Source of the DNA: JBFJWU01 sp041623475 [NCBI: bacterium]
GTDB lineage: Bacteria; J088
Direction: 5' to 3'
DNA length: 24,770 bases
Assembly (NCBI GenBank): GCA_041623475.1
Contig: JBFJWU010000002.1
Location: 1 to 24,770, forward strand
Position numbers and translations under genes: made by a program. This document shows positions 15,816 to 24,770 of the stretch, in pieces; the stretch's first letter is position 1, and every line of letters starts with the position of its first letter. The notes below the pieces were generated by a model. That model saw only the letters and a list, made by a program, of their open reading frames with translations. It did no database searches and was not told where the DNA came from.

Positions 15816-16230
15816 CAATTCCGGTGGTATCACCGGGCACCTCCTGGGGTTCATGGTCCTGGCCGATGTGCAGAAAAACCGACGGGGGGCCGTTGGCCGC
15901 CAACGCCACAAAGTACACCGTCACGGCCAGCGCAAATGCGATCCAAGCGTACAGGGATGCGGCAACACCCAGCCAACTGGTGACCAGCCCCCAGACAATC
16001 AGCCAGATCGCCAGGTCTGCTGCCGGCGCCAACCGATGCCACAAAGGAACTCCGGGCCTGACCAGCGGCACGACATTGTCCGGCATCCGCGACTCGTCCC
16101 AGATCTTGCGTACATTGTCGGCCAGACGCTCACGTTCGCTCTTGCCAACTGCGGACAGAACGGGACAACCGCAATACGGACACTGGGTGTCATCCGGGCT
16201 GGCTGTTCGCTGGCAGTTGACGCACCTCAT
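15787..16230 (-). CDS. Zinc-ribbon protein with two membrane segments, function unknown
   Basis: This 147-residue protein has an N-terminal zinc ribbon (C3, C6, C17 and C20, as CVNC and CPYC). A charged linker of about 45 residues follows, then two hydrophobic segments (about 70-92 and 94-112) and a short acidic, Pro-rich tail. The layout recalls zinc-ribbon-anchored membrane proteins of unknown role; I recognise no named family. The ATG overlaps the rsmE stop (ATGA, 4 bp) and the end overlaps the Trm112-like gene by 29 bp, so it is firmly part of the operon. Two small zinc ribbons side by side may be chance or may mark a shared partner. Confidence 0.82.
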   Translation of the reverse strand: MRCVNCQRTASPDDTQCPYCGCPVLSAVGKSERERLADNVRKIWDESRMPDNVVPLVRPGVPLWHRLAPAADLAIWLIVWGLVTSWLGVAASLYAWIAFALAVTVYFVALAANGPPSVFLHIGQDHEPQEVPGDTTGIDENPRVSGL

Positions 16231-16886
16231 GATCGAAGCTGCAGCATGACGGCCAGGCCTGCGGCAACGGCAACCGGTGTTCGCATCACAAACGGGCCCA
16301 GTTTCGCAGTGGGAAAAAGATCCATTTCATCATCCTGCCACCCTCCCTCGGGTCCGACAACCAGTGTGTCGGCATCGACGTTGGCAGCCAGGGCTACGGC
16401 AGCATCTGGCGCCAGCATGGTCGGCCTCCGTTCGCTGCAGATCTCCGTCAGCGTGGTCATTGGAACCGGGTCGTCGACGGTCGGCAGCCACGCATTGCCC
16501 GACTGCGCGCAACCGCTGCGAGCAATGCGTATCATCCGCTCCGCGTCCCAGCGCTCTGGCTTGCCAGCGTCACGGCTGCGTGCCGCGATGACCGGAATGA
16601 TTCGTTGGGCACCAAGCTCGGCGGCGCGCCGTATGCTTTCTTCATTGCTGGACCGGGATCCAATTCCAAACGCCAGCCAGATTCCCGTCGAAGCCTGCTG
16701 GCTGACAGAATCCAGCTCGATTTCAGGGGTACCATTCCACGCACCGACACCGACCCGGCCGGCACCGTCCAGGAGCTGTACAGCTTGACCAGCGCGCTTT
16801 CGCAGAACCTTGCTGGCGTGCCGGAACTCGTCCGGCCCAAGCCAGGCACAGCCGTTGTCAATCCGCTCAGCCCAGATCCATGACAT
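16227..16886 (-). CDS. rsmE: 16S rRNA m3U1498 methyltransferase
   Basis: This 219-residue SPOUT-class methyltransferase modifies U1498 of 16S rRNA in the 30S subunit. The N-terminal PUA-like region (GPDEFRHASKVLRKRAGQAVQLLDG) precedes the SPOUT domain. That domain has AAELGAQRIIPVIAARS, the AQSGNAWLPTV stretch, the SAM-knot motif VVGPEGGW (176-183) and LGPFVMRTPVAVAAGLAV, where E. coli has the usual LRTETA form. It is about 24 residues shorter than E. coli RsmE, mostly at the N-terminus. An in-frame stop just upstream excludes a longer start. It lies 36 bp after prmA, a common pairing of translation-apparatus methyltransferases. Confidence 0.93.
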   Translation of the reverse strand: MSWIWAERIDNGCAWLGPDEFRHASKVLRKRAGQAVQLLDGAGRVGVGAWNGTPEIELDSVSQQASTGIWLAFGIGSRSSNEESIRRAAELGAQRIIPVIAARSRDAGKPERWDAERMIRIARSGCAQSGNAWLPTVDDPVPMTTLTEICSERRPTMLAPDAAVALAANVDADTLVVGPEGGWQDDEMDLFPTAKLGPFVMRTPVAVAAGLAVMLQLRS

Positions 16887-16922
16887 GGCAAGACCCCGTC
16901 GTCACGCCAGCGGCGGATCCGA

Positions 16923-17870
16923 TCAGATTTTCTCGAAAACCAGGGCACACCATTCGTCTTCGTGGTGTGCATTGACAAAGCTGATGGGCAGTTGCAGGAA
17001 CTCGTGTTTGATCCACGCACCCTGGTTTCGCAACAAGCCACTGAGGATCAACACACCCTGTGGTGCCAGGCGATTGACCAGGTCGTCTTTCATCGAAATC
17101 AGGGTATCCGCCACGATGTTGGCCATGATTACGTCAAATGTCTCGCCCAGCTCGTCCAGTCGCTCGTCGCTGATCTCGACCTTTTTATCGAGGTCATTCA
17201 AACGAACATTGTTCTGCGCTGCTTCAACCGCCTGCAGGTCGTTATCAATGCCCAGCGTTCGTGGTGCGCCCAGCCGAGCCGCCACCAGGCTGAGGATCCC
17301 CGACCCTGTGCCGACGTCCAGCATGCTGAAAATGTTCTTGGCCGGGGCGTCGTCCAACGGGAACAGGACTTCGTCCTCCAGGGCGCGCACGCACAAACGT
17401 GTGCTTGGATGTTTCCCGGTGCCAAACGCGATCCCGGGATCCAGTGAAATGGCGGCCACCCCTGACGGGACAGAACCGTCCTCCCATGATGGCCGTACAA
17501 GGATCCGGTCCGACACCATCAGCGGCTTGAAAAACCGCTTCCAGCACTGGCTCCAGTCCGCGACTTCGGGGACCCGCTGGTCCAGGACCGGTGGTTCCGA
17601 CGTTGGAAACAGCGCAGCCAGTTCGTCCAGGTAGGTATGCAACCGTTCTTCCAGATCACCAAAACCTTCTTCGCGAAAATAGGCGCGGATCCACAACCAG
17701 CCCAGTTGCCGACGGTCCCGATAGGCATCGTCTGCATCCAGGTCCTCGATGACGACACCGTTGGAGTCCTCATCTATCAGAAAATTTGAAATCGCCTCGA
17801 CCAGTTCCGGTGGCGTACATAAACTGACCTCGATCCAGTTCGGCGAGGCCACAGCTGCTTCAGGTGCCAT
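16923..17870 (-). CDS. prmA: Ribosomal protein L11 methyltransferase
   Basis: This 315-residue enzyme trimethylates ribosomal protein L11. The N-terminal substrate-recognition domain (WIEVSLCTP through about residue 95) leads into WSQCWKRFFKPL (106-117). The SAM-dependent domain has DPGIAFGTGKHPSTRLC (144-160), the glycine motif MLDVGTGSGILSL (183-195), acidic GIDND (207-211) and the active-site segment MANIVADTL (249-257). The length is slightly above the 293 residues of E. coli PrmA because of a short insertion in the N-terminal part. The ATG at 17870 has AGGAAG about 9 nt upstream. As the first gene of the twelve-gene minus-strand run, its upstream region (17871-18348) is the likely promoter area. 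Confidence 0.96.
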   Translation of the reverse strand: MAPEAAVASPNWIEVSLCTPPELVEAISNFLIDEDSNGVVIEDLDADDAYRDRRQLGWLWIRAYFREEGFGDLEERLHTYLDELAALFPTSEPPVLDQRVPEVADWSQCWKRFFKPLMVSDRILVRPSWEDGSVPSGVAAISLDPGIAFGTGKHPSTRLCVRALEDEVLFPLDDAPAKNIFSMLDVGTGSGILSLVAARLGAPRTLGIDNDLQAVEAAQNNVRLNDLDKKVEISDERLDELGETFDVIMANIVADTLISMKDDLVNRLAPQGVLILSGLLRNQGAWIKHEFLQLPISFVNAHHEDEWCALVFEKI

Positions 17871-18348
17871 AAGTCAATGCTTCCTTGGCTGATTGGTAAA
17901 GCTTAAGATCAGATGTCAGTGGACCGGGTTGAATGGATCCACCAGTTCCAGGTTATTTCGTTACTTCCAATAACCCAGCCCATATTGTAATCAGAATCCG
18001 TGCGCCCACGCAGGAGGAAGCACAACCCCGGGCGCCCCCCAAGGCCTGTACGCGGTTTTCCGGCTAGACGGCGCAAGCTGACAAAAGCTGAATATTACCG
18101 GCGGTGGTGCGACTTCGCGGCGCAAATGATCGCTTGGTCCGGGTGGTTTGCGTTGGGCGCAAACCCCCGGCCGGGCAATCAGACCGATTCGCCGCGCCTA
18201 TCTGGTCCTGCCGGGGCCCTTGCGCATTCTGCCGTCCACGATTCCGACATTGGCAAAGCGACGCCTGAAAATCCTGCGTTGTAAGATAGCACCATGCCTG
18301 AGGGCCCTATATGATTGTTTGCTCGAAAGATCTTCTGGAACCGGCGCG
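17871..18348. other. Mostly non-coding interval between divergent prmA and the nucleotidyltransferase gene
   Basis: This 478-bp interval must hold the promoters of the long minus-strand operon and of the plus-strand nucleotidyltransferase gene. I see no confident -35/-10 pair. It contains the inverted repeat at 17951-17975 and a very weak open frame at 18000-18284 on the plus strand (GTG start, Arg-rich beginning, no recognised family and no ribosome site in place). A perfect AGGAGG at 18012-18017 is not followed by any start codon within useful distance. No tRNA-like fold was noticed. Confidence 0.5.
17951..17975. repeat. 7-bp perfect inverted repeat upstream of prmA
   Basis: GGTTATT at 17951-17957 and AATAACC at 17969-17975 are exact inverted copies separated by 11 nt. 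The centre lies about 93 bp from the prmA start. An operator half-site pair or a weak RNA hairpin would both fit. There is no adjacent T-run, so it is not an intrinsic terminator. Confidence 0.5.
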
Positions 18349-19377
18349 ATGAACCTGAAAGATGACCAGCCACCAGCGTCTTCCTCGTCGATTGACAACC
18401 AGGAGCTGAAATCCGCCGTACTGTTTACCCTGGCTTACGGCGCAGTGTTTCGGCACCCTATTACCGTTGCGGAGCTCTGCCGCTTCATTCCCGTACCCAC
18501 CCCGCCCGCGGCGGTCCTGGCCCGCGCGCTCGAGGATCTGGCGAACCAGGGTGTCCGACGTTCGGGCAGTTACTGGACACTGGACCGTGACAACGAGTCC
18601 TTGCACCTGCGAGAAAGGCGAGTCAGTCAATCGCGGCTCCGTTGGCCGACCGCAATAAGAGCTGCTCGGCTGGTGGGGCGGCTGCCATTCGTGCAGGCGG
18701 TTGCAGTGACAGGATCGCAAGCCGCCAACAACGCGGACGCCGACAGCGATATCGATTTAATGATCATTGCCGCCCCGGGCAGGCTCTGGACAGCGCGATT
18801 TTTCTGCAAATTATTGAGCCGAGTTGCCCGGTTCGACAACTGCCGCGTTTGTCCGAATTATTTTGTTTCCAGCCAGGCCCTGGAACTGCCGGAGTCGCAG
18901 CACAATTATTACGTGGCCAGGGAAATAGACCAAATGAAACCCGCCACAGGCGCCGCGCTGGTCGCGGAATTCCGGAAAGCCAACGGTTGGTACCGCTCGT
19001 TCCTGCCAAACGCGGAACCCGACGGGCCACCCGTGACGCCCGCCAGACCATCCCGACGTAACCAGAAGCGGTCTGCGGTAAGCGAACGGGTCCTGTTTCA
19101 TATCCAGTTCAACTTGGCAGCGCGGTATGTCAGGCGCATCTATGGCGTGGGATCAGACGCTTTATTGGCCGCTTTCTTGCCTGATCAACAAATTTCGATC
19201 CTGGGAGGATATCTGCAATTCATATACACAGCTTTAACAGAGCGCCTGATCAACGCTCAGAACGACCAATCGTGGAGGGACCTGTTTGACAAATTGCTCC
19301 CCGCAAACCAGATTCACGCACCAGAACAAGAAGACCGTGAATTTCGCGCCTGGTTCCAGGACACGTACGTCGGATAA
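18349..19377 (+). CDS. Winged-helix/nucleotidyltransferase-domain protein, function unknown
   Basis: This 342-residue protein has a predicted winged-helix region at about 18-90 (LKSAVLFTLAYGAVFRHPIT leading to an LHLRERR end). A nucleotidyltransferase core follows: VTGSQAANNADADSDIDLMII (119-140), split here into the GS pair 122-123 and the metal-binding D134 and D136. The part after it (LWTARFFCKLL, CPNYFVSSQALELP, YYVAREIDQMKP, ANGWYRSFLPN) matches my recollection of an uncharacterised NTase family seen near glycosyltransferase genes in many phyla. I recognise the family pattern but not a proven function. I chose the ATG at 18349 because homologues start just before the winged helix; the frame stays open upstream to 18148 without family sequence. 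It stands alone on the plus strand. Confidence 0.82.
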   Translation: MNLKDDQPPASSSSIDNQELKSAVLFTLAYGAVFRHPITVAELCRFIPVPTPPAAVLARALEDLANQGVRRSGSYWTLDRDNESLHLRERRVSQSRLRWPTAIRAARLVGRLPFVQAVAVTGSQAANNADADSDIDLMIIAAPGRLWTARFFCKLLSRVARFDNCRVCPNYFVSSQALELPESQHNYYVAREIDQMKPATGAALVAEFRKANGWYRSFLPNAEPDGPPVTPARPSRRNQKRSAVSERVLFHIQFNLAARYVRRIYGVGSDALLAAFLPDQQISILGGYLQFIYTALTERLINAQNDQSWRDLFDKLLPANQIHAPEQEDREFRAWFQDTYVG

Positions 19378-19544
19378 CTGAATTTAATACCTGGTAACCG
19401 GACTCCCTGTTGCCAACACAGAGCGCGAGCCGGTAACGATTACAGTTGGCTGACGATGAAGTCTTGAGCCACGCTTTATGGCAAGGCGCATTATCGCCGG
19501 GTAAAGGTAAAGTGTGATCAACCGAAACTTGCTTCCGACTTCAA
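19378..19544. other. Short convergent gap, no feature recognised
   Basis: This 167-bp gap separates the ends of the plus-strand nucleotidyltransferase gene and the minus-strand dehydratase gene. Neither strand shows a GC-rich stem followed by a T-run, so no intrinsic terminator can be called. Termination may be Rho-dependent. Confidence 0.4.
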
Positions 19545-21449
19545 TCAGGACGGCTCCGCAACTCCAACCTGAAAAGTCGGCACCAGCGATCTTAAGACTG
19601 ACTGGATTTCGGACCGGTCGCCCTTTTCAGCTGCGGCTATCAGGTTGTTCAATTCGCCGTCCAGCCAGTCGGCGTCCGGGGATTGTTTGCGGGCGACAAA
19701 GATCTGGCGATGCTGGGAAACATCCGTTCCTTCCTCGTCTGTCAGCAGCTCTTCGTATAACTTTTCACCGGGACGGATGCCGGTATACACGACCTCGATA
19801 TCCCGGCCCGGTGCCAGGCCCGACAGCCGAATCATATCGTTGGCCAAATCCAGGATGCGTACAGGCTCACCCATATCCAGGACATAAACATTTCCATTGA
19901 CTCCCAAAGCACCGGCTTGGATCACAAGCTGGGTCGCCTCTGGAATTGTCATGAAGAATCGCACCATTTCAGGATCTGTGACCGTAATCGGCCCGCCCGA
20001 TTCTATTTGCTCACGAAAAAGCGGCACAACACTGCCACGGCTGCCGAGAACATTCCCGAAGCGCACGGATACAAAACTTTGCTCCGATTTGGCGTCTTGT
20101 GCCATTCTCGCAACAACAAGTTCCCCGACCCGTTTGGAGGCCCCCATGACCGACGTTGGGTTGACCGCCTTATCAGTAGAGATATTGACCAGACGGCTGA
20201 CCCCGTAGTCCAGTGCCGCCCTGGCTACGTTCGACGTCCCGATAACGTTGTTCTTGATCGACTCTTCCGGATTACATTCCATCAACGGAACATGTTTGTG
20301 CGCGGCAGCGTGAAAGATGACATCGGGCCGGTACTCGGCAAACACCCGTCTCAGGCGGTCGTCATCCCTGACATCGCAAATTATAGGTACCAGTTCAATT
20401 TGTGGCGATGACGGTCGTAACTCACGGTTGATCTCGTAAATACTGTTTTCGCCGCGGCCGAGCAGGATGATTCGCGCCGGAGCAAAACGCGTCACCTGTC
20501 GCGTGATCTCTGACCCGATCGACCCACCTGCACCGGTAACGAGGATCGTACGATCTTGGACATACCCCGCAATCCCGCGTTCATCCAATTTTACAGGCGC
20601 GCGGCGCAGCAAATCGTTGACGTCGACTTCTCGAAGGGCGGATATCGAAACCTGACCGCTGAGCAACTCGAAAATTCCAGGAATGATCCGGTATTTCACA
20701 TCCTGCGATTGAAGTGACTGGACGATCTTGCGGACTGTCGACCCGGAAGCTGAAGGCATGGCAATAACAACTTCGTCAACATCATGTTTCTCGGCAATAT
20801 CCGGTAACGACTCCAGGTCGCCCAATACCTTCAAGCCGGCTATGCGCTGACGGCGTTTGGCCGGGTCGTCGTCGACAAAGCCGACCGGTCGGTGCCCGGC
20901 TTCCGGGTGGCGCAGCATTTCCCTGACAATCATCGTGCCGGCTTCGCCCGCTCCGACGATCAGGGTCTTGTGAATCGGCTGACTGTACCTGCGCCCCCGC
21001 ACCATTTCGGCCGAAGTGCGCATGCCCAGCCGCATCCCCCCAAGCACGATCACGGCAAACATTGCCTCGATCAGCGGCACGCTGCGGGGAACGACCTCCA
21101 GCCCTTTACGTTGCAGAATCAGGACGGCAACTGCGCTGACGGCGGTGGCAATAAAGACCGCCTGGATCAACATGCGAAGATCCTTCACGCCCACCTTCCG
21201 CCAACTTGCGCGGTGGGTCCCGTGCCACCACAAAACTATCCCCTTGACCGGAAACGCGATACCGGCAAGGACCCACATGGCTCGATGATCCCAGGCAAAT
21301 TTTTGATCCAGACGAAGCCAGAAGGCAACCGGCGTCGCAATTACGCCCCAAAGAAGCAAATCCAGGCTTAATTTCAAGGCAGGCAGCCATTTCAATAAGC
21401 GTGACGGCTGCCTGGACTCGGGGTCGGAGTCAGTAGGAGACTCGGTCAC
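19545..21449 (-). CDS. Membrane-bound UDP-sugar 4,6-dehydratase of the WbpM/PglF/CapD type
   Basis: This 634-residue protein begins with four membrane segments (about 24-46, 58-76, 92-112 and 124-143). A CoA-binding-like Rossmann domain follows with IVGAGEAGTMI (164-174). Then comes the catalytic Polysacc_synt_2 domain: VTGAGGSIGSE (304-314), AAAHKHVPLMECNP, ISTDKAVNPTSVMGASK (423-439) and [17 protein letters not shown]. The usual catalytic Tyr of SDR enzymes is M435, with K439, as in the retaining UDP-GlcNAc 4,6-dehydratases WbpM and PglF. It should make UDP-4-keto-6-deoxy-GlcNAc for QuiNAc, FucNAc or bacillosamine-type sugars. The start is a GTG eight bases after the wzz stop, without a clear ribosome site. 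The length and domain order are those of full-size family members. Confidence 0.94.
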   Translation of the reverse strand: MTESPTDSDPESRQPSRLLKWLPALKLSLDLLLWGVIATPVAFWLRLDQKFAWDHRAMWVLAGIAFPVKGIVLWWHGTHRASWRKVGVKDLRMLIQAVFIATAVSAVAVLILQRKGLEVVPRSVPLIEAMFAVIVLGGMRLGMRTSAEMVRGRRYSQPIHKTLIVGAGEAGTMIVREMLRHPEAGHRPVGFVDDDPAKRRQRIAGLKVLGDLESLPDIAEKHDVDEVVIAMPSASGSTVRKIVQSLQSQDVKYRIIPGIFELLSGQVSISALREVDVNDLLRRAPVKLDERGIAGYVQDRTILVTGAGGSIGSEITRQVTRFAPARIILLGRGENSIYEINRELRPSSPQIELVPIICDVRDDDRLRRVFAEYRPDVIFHAAAHKHVPLMECNPEESIKNNVIGTSNVARAALDYGVSRLVNISTDKAVNPTSVMGASKRVGELVVARMAQDAKSEQSFVSVRFGNVLGSRGSVVPLFREQIESGGPITVTDPEMVRFFMTIPEATQLVIQAGALGVNGNVYVLDMGEPVRILDLANDMIRLSGLAPGRDIEVVYTGIRPGEKLYEELLTDEEGTDVSQHRQIFVARKQSPDADWLDGELNNLIAAAEKGDRSEIQSVLRSLVPTFQVGVAEPS

Positions 21450-21457
21450 CGATAGAA

Positions 21458-22318
21458 CTACGAGGTCCCGGTTTCCGTCTGCCGGAGCCGGTCCGACAGG
21501 ACGCGCTGACTCTCGCGGATGACCAGCACGACCAGCGCAAACCCAAAACCCAAGACCATGCTGATAATCACGATCATGGTCTTACTGATTCCGCCACGGG
21601 GAATTTCTGGCGTCGCCGCCGCGTGCCGAACCTGGGTCGGCCGGAATTCAACAACGTTCATGTCGTACCGGATCGTCATGGCCCGGTTAAGAAATGTTTC
21701 GACCGCTCGTTGTGCGGCGGCGCGTTCCATCAATAAAGTACTTGCCAGGAACGGGTCGCCGCGAAAAACATTCGCCGACCGAATCGCATCCCCCATCTCC
21801 TGGATCTGCAATTCCAATCCGGCAATCGTTTCATTCAGCCCATCCAGTCGCAGGCGCATTTCCGAGAGCAACTTGTCATGCAGAATCGAATGTTCCTCGA
21901 CAACGGCTTCCGCCGCCGCCTGGGCATGATCGCGGACAGCGGTTGGTTCATATCCTTCGGCAATCATAACGACTGACGCGCCGTCCCTGATGACATCTGC
22001 AATTCGCGGATATGGACGAATTTTTTCGGAATCCTCGTCGACATTGTATGTAGTCAGCAAGCGCCCCAACAGTTCGCCAGGGTCCTCAATCAACTCGCCC
22101 TTTTCGTACCAGCCGATCTGCACAACGGCACGGCTTTGATACAAGGGAGGACGCACCAACGCCAGGGCCAGCCCTGCCAGGGTAACCGCGGTCAACGCGG
22201 CAATCATCCACCATCTTTGCCGATGAGCCGCAACAAGAACATCGACAAGGTCAATTTGACCCGTAACCGTCGCTGACCCTGACGGGTTTTGAGATGAGCT
22301 GTCGGGGTGATCGTCCAA
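21458..22318 (-). CDS. Wzz-family polysaccharide chain-length regulator
   Basis: This 286-residue inner-membrane protein has the co-polymerase layout: a short cytoplasmic start with IDLVDVLVAAHRQRWW and membrane segment 1 at about 36-55. A periplasmic domain of about 190 residues follows, with coiled-coil-like helices around 130-215. A Pro-rich ATPEIPRGG (235-243) leads into membrane segment 2 (about 246-267). It should set the length of O-antigen or exopolysaccharide chains. There is no fused tyrosine kinase domain. The start is a TTG at 22318 with only a weak AAAGAGA upstream, and no better in-frame start was seen. It is followed within 8 bp by the dehydratase gene and faces pseB divergently. 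Confidence 0.88.
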   Translation of the reverse strand: MDDHPDSSSQNPSGSATVTGQIDLVDVLVAAHRQRWWMIAALTAVTLAGLALALVRPPLYQSRAVVQIGWYEKGELIEDPGELLGRLLTTYNVDEDSEKIRPYPRIADVIRDGASVVMIAEGYEPTAVRDHAQAAAEAVVEEHSILHDKLLSEMRLRLDGLNETIAGLELQIQEMGDAIRSANVFRGDPFLASTLLMERAAAQRAVETFLNRAMTIRYDMNVVEFRPTQVRHAAATPEIPRGGISKTMIVIISMVLGFGFALVVLVIRESQRVLSDRLRQTETGTS

Positions 22319-23672
<1,354 letters not shown>

Positions 23673-24770
23673 ATGATTCCCTATGGCCGTCAAAGCGTCA
23701 CTCAGGATGATATCGATGCGGTAGTCGCCGTATTGCAATCTGACTGGCTGACCCAGGGCCCGCAATTGCCACGTTTTGAAGAAGCGCTGACAAATTACAC
23801 GGGGGCGCGTCACGCTGTCGCTGTATGCAACGCAACCGCCGCCCTGCATCTGGCCTGCCGGGCGCTGGACGTTGGCCCCGGAGACCTGGTCTGGACATCA
23901 CCAATCACATTTGTTGCCTCTGCAAATTGCGCTCGCTTCTGCGGCGCAGACGTTGATTTCGTCGATATTGATCCCAAGACGTACAACATGAGCATTTCAG
24001 CACTGGAAAAGAAACTGCAGGAAGCAGAAAACGCGGGGCGATTGCCCAAGGTCGTCATTCCGGTTCATTTATGCGGTCAGCCATGCGAAATGGCCAGTAT
24101 TGGCGATCTCGCACGCAAGTATGGTTTTGCCGTTGTCGAAGATGCCTCCCACGCGATCGGTGGCAAGTATCGTGGTACACCTGTCGGCGATTGCCGGCAC
24201 AGCGATATCACGATTTTCAGCTTCCACCCGGTCAAGATCATAACTACCGGCGAAGGAGGGGCAGCCCTTACAAATCGCAGCGACTTGCACGCGCGGATGG
24301 CGCTACTTCGTACACATGGAATTACCCGCGACCCCGAACAAATGACCCAAGACCCGGATGGCCAGTGGTACTATCAGCAGATCGACCTGGGATACAACTA
24401 TCGTATTACCGATCTGCAAGCGGCGCTGGGGCACTGTCAAATGGCGCGACTCGATGACTATGTGGCCCGCCGCCATGAATTAGCCGATCGTTATTATCGG
24501 GCATTCAAGCACCTTCCCGTTGTCCTTCCCTGGCAGCACCCCGATACTTATTCGGGATTGCACCTTTATGTGATACGCTTGCAACTCGACGCAATCAGCC
24601 GTACCCACAAGCAGGTGTTCGATGAATTGCGAGCCGCCGAGATCGGCGTAAATTTGCATTACATCCCGGTACACCTGCAACCTTACTACCAGTCCCTGGG
24701 ATTTGCGAGGGGCGATTTCCCCGAAGCCGAGTGTTATTATGCGGAAGCCATCAGCCTGCCAATGTACCCG
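23673..24770 (+). CDS. pseC: UDP-4-amino-4,6-dideoxy-L-AltNAc transaminase, C-terminus cut by the window
   Basis: The open frame starts with the ATG directly after the pseB stop and runs 366 codons to the window edge. It is a PLP-dependent DegT/DnrJ/EryC1/StrS aminotransferase using glutamate to aminate the PseB product. Marks are MIPYGRQSVTQDDIDAV, DWLTQGP (24-30), the CNATAALHLA cofactor segment (52-61) and VVEDASHAIGG (154-164) with the PLP-contacting Asp. The Schiff-base lysine is K188 in FSFHPVKIITTGEGG. LGYNYRITDLQAALG and VNLHYIPVHLQPYY follow. The last residues, AISLPMYP, are the usual near-end motif, so only a short tail is missing. Coupling to pseB without spacer fits a two-gene start of a pse operon that continues beyond the window. 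Confidence 0.97.
   Translation, partial: MIPYGRQSVTQDDIDAVVAVLQSDWLTQGPQLPRFEEALTNYTGARHAVAVCNATAALHLACRALDVGPGDLVWTSPITFVASANCARFCGADVDFVDIDPKTYNMSISALEKKLQEAENAGRLPKVVIPVHLCGQPCEMASIGDLARKYGFAVVEDASHAIGGKYRGTPVGDCRHSDITIFSFHPVKIITTGEGGAALTNRSDLHARMALLRTHGITRDPEQMTQDPDGQWYYQQIDLGYNYRITDLQAALGHCQMARLDDYVARRHELADRYYRAFKHLPVVLPWQHPDTYSGLHLYVIRLQLDAISRTHKQVFDELRAAEIGVNLHYIPVHLQPYYQSLGFARGDFPEAECYYAEAISLPMYP

Noticed and set aside
18000-18284. Plus-strand open frame of 94 codons with an Arg-rich start
   Set aside because: The GTG start has no ribosome site, the AGGAGG inside it is not followed by a start codon, no family is recognisable, and the frame overlaps the upstream extension of the nucleotidyltransferase frame.
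18148-18348. N-terminal extension of the nucleotidyltransferase gene back to 18148
   Set aside because: The added 67 residues are basic and low in family-like sequence; the winged-helix domain begins just after the ATG at 18349.
19378-19544. Possible hairpin between the nucleotidyltransferase and dehydratase genes
   Set aside because: The pairing around 19430-19455 is broken by wobble pairs and mismatches and has no T-run.

Overview
The window looks like chromosomal DNA of a fairly GC-rich Gram-negative bacterium, most likely a gammaproteobacterium. The evidence is a dprA-topA pair, a prmA-rsmE pair, LPS-core and O-antigen genes, a periplasmic c-type cytochrome, and gene-dense polycistrons with 1-29 bp overlaps. 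Genus and species cannot be read from it. There is no rRNA, tRNA, CRISPR array, transposase or phage gene that I can support.

Layout. (1) Positions 1-7043, minus strand: a signal-peptide-bearing S8 protease, queF, dprA and topA are chained by overlaps or a 1-bp gap. A small cytochrome c and a clear intrinsic terminator (60-92) follow, and the start of another minus-strand gene may lie at the left edge. (2) 7095-8818, plus strand: two permeases of a DppB/DppC-type ABC importer, with no ATPase or binding protein in view, read divergently from the protease. (3) 8812-17870, minus strand: twelve genes with almost no spacing. In transcription order they are prmA, rsmE, a zinc-ribbon membrane protein, a Trm112-like protein, a family 9 glycosyltransferase, a heptose-7-phosphate-kinase-like PfkB kinase, an O-antigen-ligase-family protein, yicC, gmk, a metallo-beta-lactamase-fold hydrolase, a PduO-type cobalamin adenosyltransferase and a GalE-like epimerase. 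(4) 17871-19377: a largely non-coding stretch, then a plus-strand winged-helix/nucleotidyltransferase protein of unknown role. (5) 19545-22318, minus strand: a Wzz-type chain-length regulator and a WbpM/PglF/CapD-type UDP-sugar 4,6-dehydratase. (6) 22671 to the right edge, plus strand: pseB and pseC (truncated by the window), the first two steps of pseudaminic acid synthesis. This end looks less GC-rich than the rest.

Together, regions 3, 5 and 6 are mostly a cell-surface glycan locus (LPS core, O-antigen ligation and chain length, nonulosonic acid precursor) interleaved with translation and nucleotide housekeeping genes. Region 1 is a DNA-uptake/topology/tRNA-modification operon led by an exported protease.

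I do not see a convincing, wholly undescribed system. The parts most worth a second look are the protease's Cys/TM/Arg C-terminal tail, which resembles a MYXO-CTERM sorting signal, and the orphan winged-helix/nucleotidyltransferase. Also notable are the two mechanistically different UDP-GlcNAc dehydratases placed back to back, and the repeat-encoded lysine tail of TopA.
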